Positions 14,087 through 14,768 of a stretch of 14,768 nucleotides of DNA are shown one piece after another. Position 1 is the stretch's first letter. Every line of letters starts with the position of its first letter. The position numbers and the translations under genes were made by a program. Origin of the DNA: Lachnospira sp. UBA4285. Its GTDB lineage: Bacteria > Bacillota > Clostridia > Lachnospirales > Lachnospiraceae. The DNA lies in assembly GCA_002394965.1 (NCBI GenBank), contig DGVL01000052.1:1-14768 (forward strand). Direction: 5' to 3'. Under the pieces are notes generated by a model. The model had not been told where the DNA came from and made no database searches. It was given only the letters and a program-made list of their open reading frames with translations.

Positions 14087-14166
14087 GAACGCAGCATATG
14101 CCCGCGCGCCAGAATGGACGCGAATGAGGGGCGGAATGTATGGAATTTACGTGAGAGGGCAGACAT

Positions 14167-14768
14167 ATGGCGAGCAACGAGAGAGTAAAACTGACCAAAG
14201 TCATCAAAAAGATGGAGCTGAAGAATCTGACGCCGGAGGTGAACACGGGGGATATCTTCCTGCATATACCGGAGGTCAACCGGCCGGCGCTGCAGCTGAC
14301 CGGATTCTACAACCAGTTTGACAATGACCGGCTTCAGATCATCGGCAATGTCGAATATTCCTATCTGGAGAGCCTTCCGGAAGCGGAACGGTATGACCGC
14401 TACCGGCAGCTGCTCTCCAGCAACATTCCCTGTCTGGTGTTCTGCCGCGAGCTTGCGCCGGAGGCGCAGGTCCTTGAGATGGCCAGAACCTACCGCATTC
14501 CTGTTCTGCAGTCTGCCAAGTCCACCTCTTCTTTCATGGCAGAGGTGATCCGGTGGCTGCGCGCCGAACTGGCGCCCTGCATCGTCATCCACGGCGTTCT
14601 GGTGGATGTATACGGCGAGGGGGTGCTGATCACCGGCGAGAGCGGAATCGGAAAGTCCGAGGCTGCCCTGGAGCTCATCAAGAGAGGACACCGCCTGGTG
14701 ACAGACGACGCGGTGGAGATCCGGAAGATCTCCGATGAAGTGCTGGTCGGCCAGGCGCCCGGCGTAAC
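14167..14768 (+). CDS. hprK: HPr kinase/phosphorylase (3' partial)
   Basis: HprK phosphorylates HPr on Ser46 and can reverse this, controlling carbon catabolite repression and sugar uptake in Firmicutes. The first 200 residues are present; the window ends before the gene does. The N-terminal domain (about 1-130) matches the family, including LQLTGFYNQFDNDRLQIIG (42-60). The kinase core follows, with H142, the Walker A motif GESGIGKS (157-164) and HRLVTDDAVEI (175-185). The ATG is preceded by GAGAGGG (14153-14159) with a 7-nt spacer. uvrC followed by hprK is a familiar order in Clostridia. What is missing is the C-terminal part, including the HprK signature loop. Confidence 0.95.
   Translation, partial: MASNERVKLTKVIKKMELKNLTPEVNTGDIFLHIPEVNRPALQLTGFYNQFDNDRLQIIGNVEYSYLESLPEAERYDRYRQLLSSNIPCLVFCRELAPEAQVLEMARTYRIPVLQSAKSTSSFMAEVIRWLRAELAPCIVIHGVLVDVYGEGVLITGESGIGKSEAALELIKRGHRLVTDDAVEIRKISDEVLVGQAPGV

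Noticed and set aside
14067..14321. Small plus-strand frame overlapping the start of hprK
   Set aside because: It runs out of frame into hprK, has no ribosome binding site and has no protein-like pattern beyond chance.
1..14768. CRISPR arrays, tRNA genes, insertion sequences, prophage genes, T-box or other classical riboswitches
   Set aside because: No regularly spaced repeats, no cloverleaf-like runs with TTCGA-type loops in the gaps, no transposase-like frames and no T-box (TGGGTGG-like) element were seen in the intergenic regions.

Overview
The window looks like chromosomal core sequence from a GC-rich member of the Clostridia, most likely Lachnospiraceae-like. I infer this from gene order and RNA type; no genus can be named from sequence reading alone. 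The two main clues are a long, Bacillus/Clostridium-type SRP RNA with an Alu domain, and the order tadA / SRP RNA / dnaX / ebfC / recR, which is the classic Firmicutes arrangement. Base composition is visibly GC-rich except between about 5,690 and 6,950, where it drops.

Layout. (1) 1-2095, plus strand: the 3' end of metG (tRNA-binding domain), tatD and rsmA, tightly packed with 0-nt and overlapping junctions. (2) 1993-2529, minus strand: tadA, convergent with rsmA and overlapping it by 103 bp, with a TTG start. (3) 2585-2957: a consensus promoter, the SRP RNA (about 2621-2886) and a terminator-like hairpin. The SRP promoter is divergent from that of tadA, and the two -35 boxes share the same bases. 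(4) 2977-5635: dnaX, ebfC and recR, an operon for clamp loading and recombinational repair, closed by a strong terminator at 5654-5692. (5) 5705-6952: a lower-GC minus-strand island holding a membrane-anchored PepSY-like protein, a short orphan open frame and regulatory DNA. (6) 6956-10690: a single 1244-residue protein with its own good promoter. It combines a repeat-helical N-terminus, long acidic/disordered linkers, a coiled coil and a C-terminal AAA+ domain of CbbX/SpoVK type whose Walker A, Walker B and arginine-finger positions all look altered. (7) 10801-14006: a MATE-family exporter and uvrC, overlapping by 4 nt (TTGA). (8) 14167-14768: the start of hprK, cut by the window end.

Most of the window is housekeeping: translation accuracy (metG, rsmA, tadA), protein targeting (SRP RNA), DNA replication and repair (dnaX, ebfC, recR, uvrC) and carbon control (hprK). 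The least explained gene is the 1244-residue AAA+-like protein, the best candidate here for undescribed biology. The PepSY-like protein and the sequence upstream of it come second. I saw no CRISPR array, tRNA, insertion sequence or phage gene.
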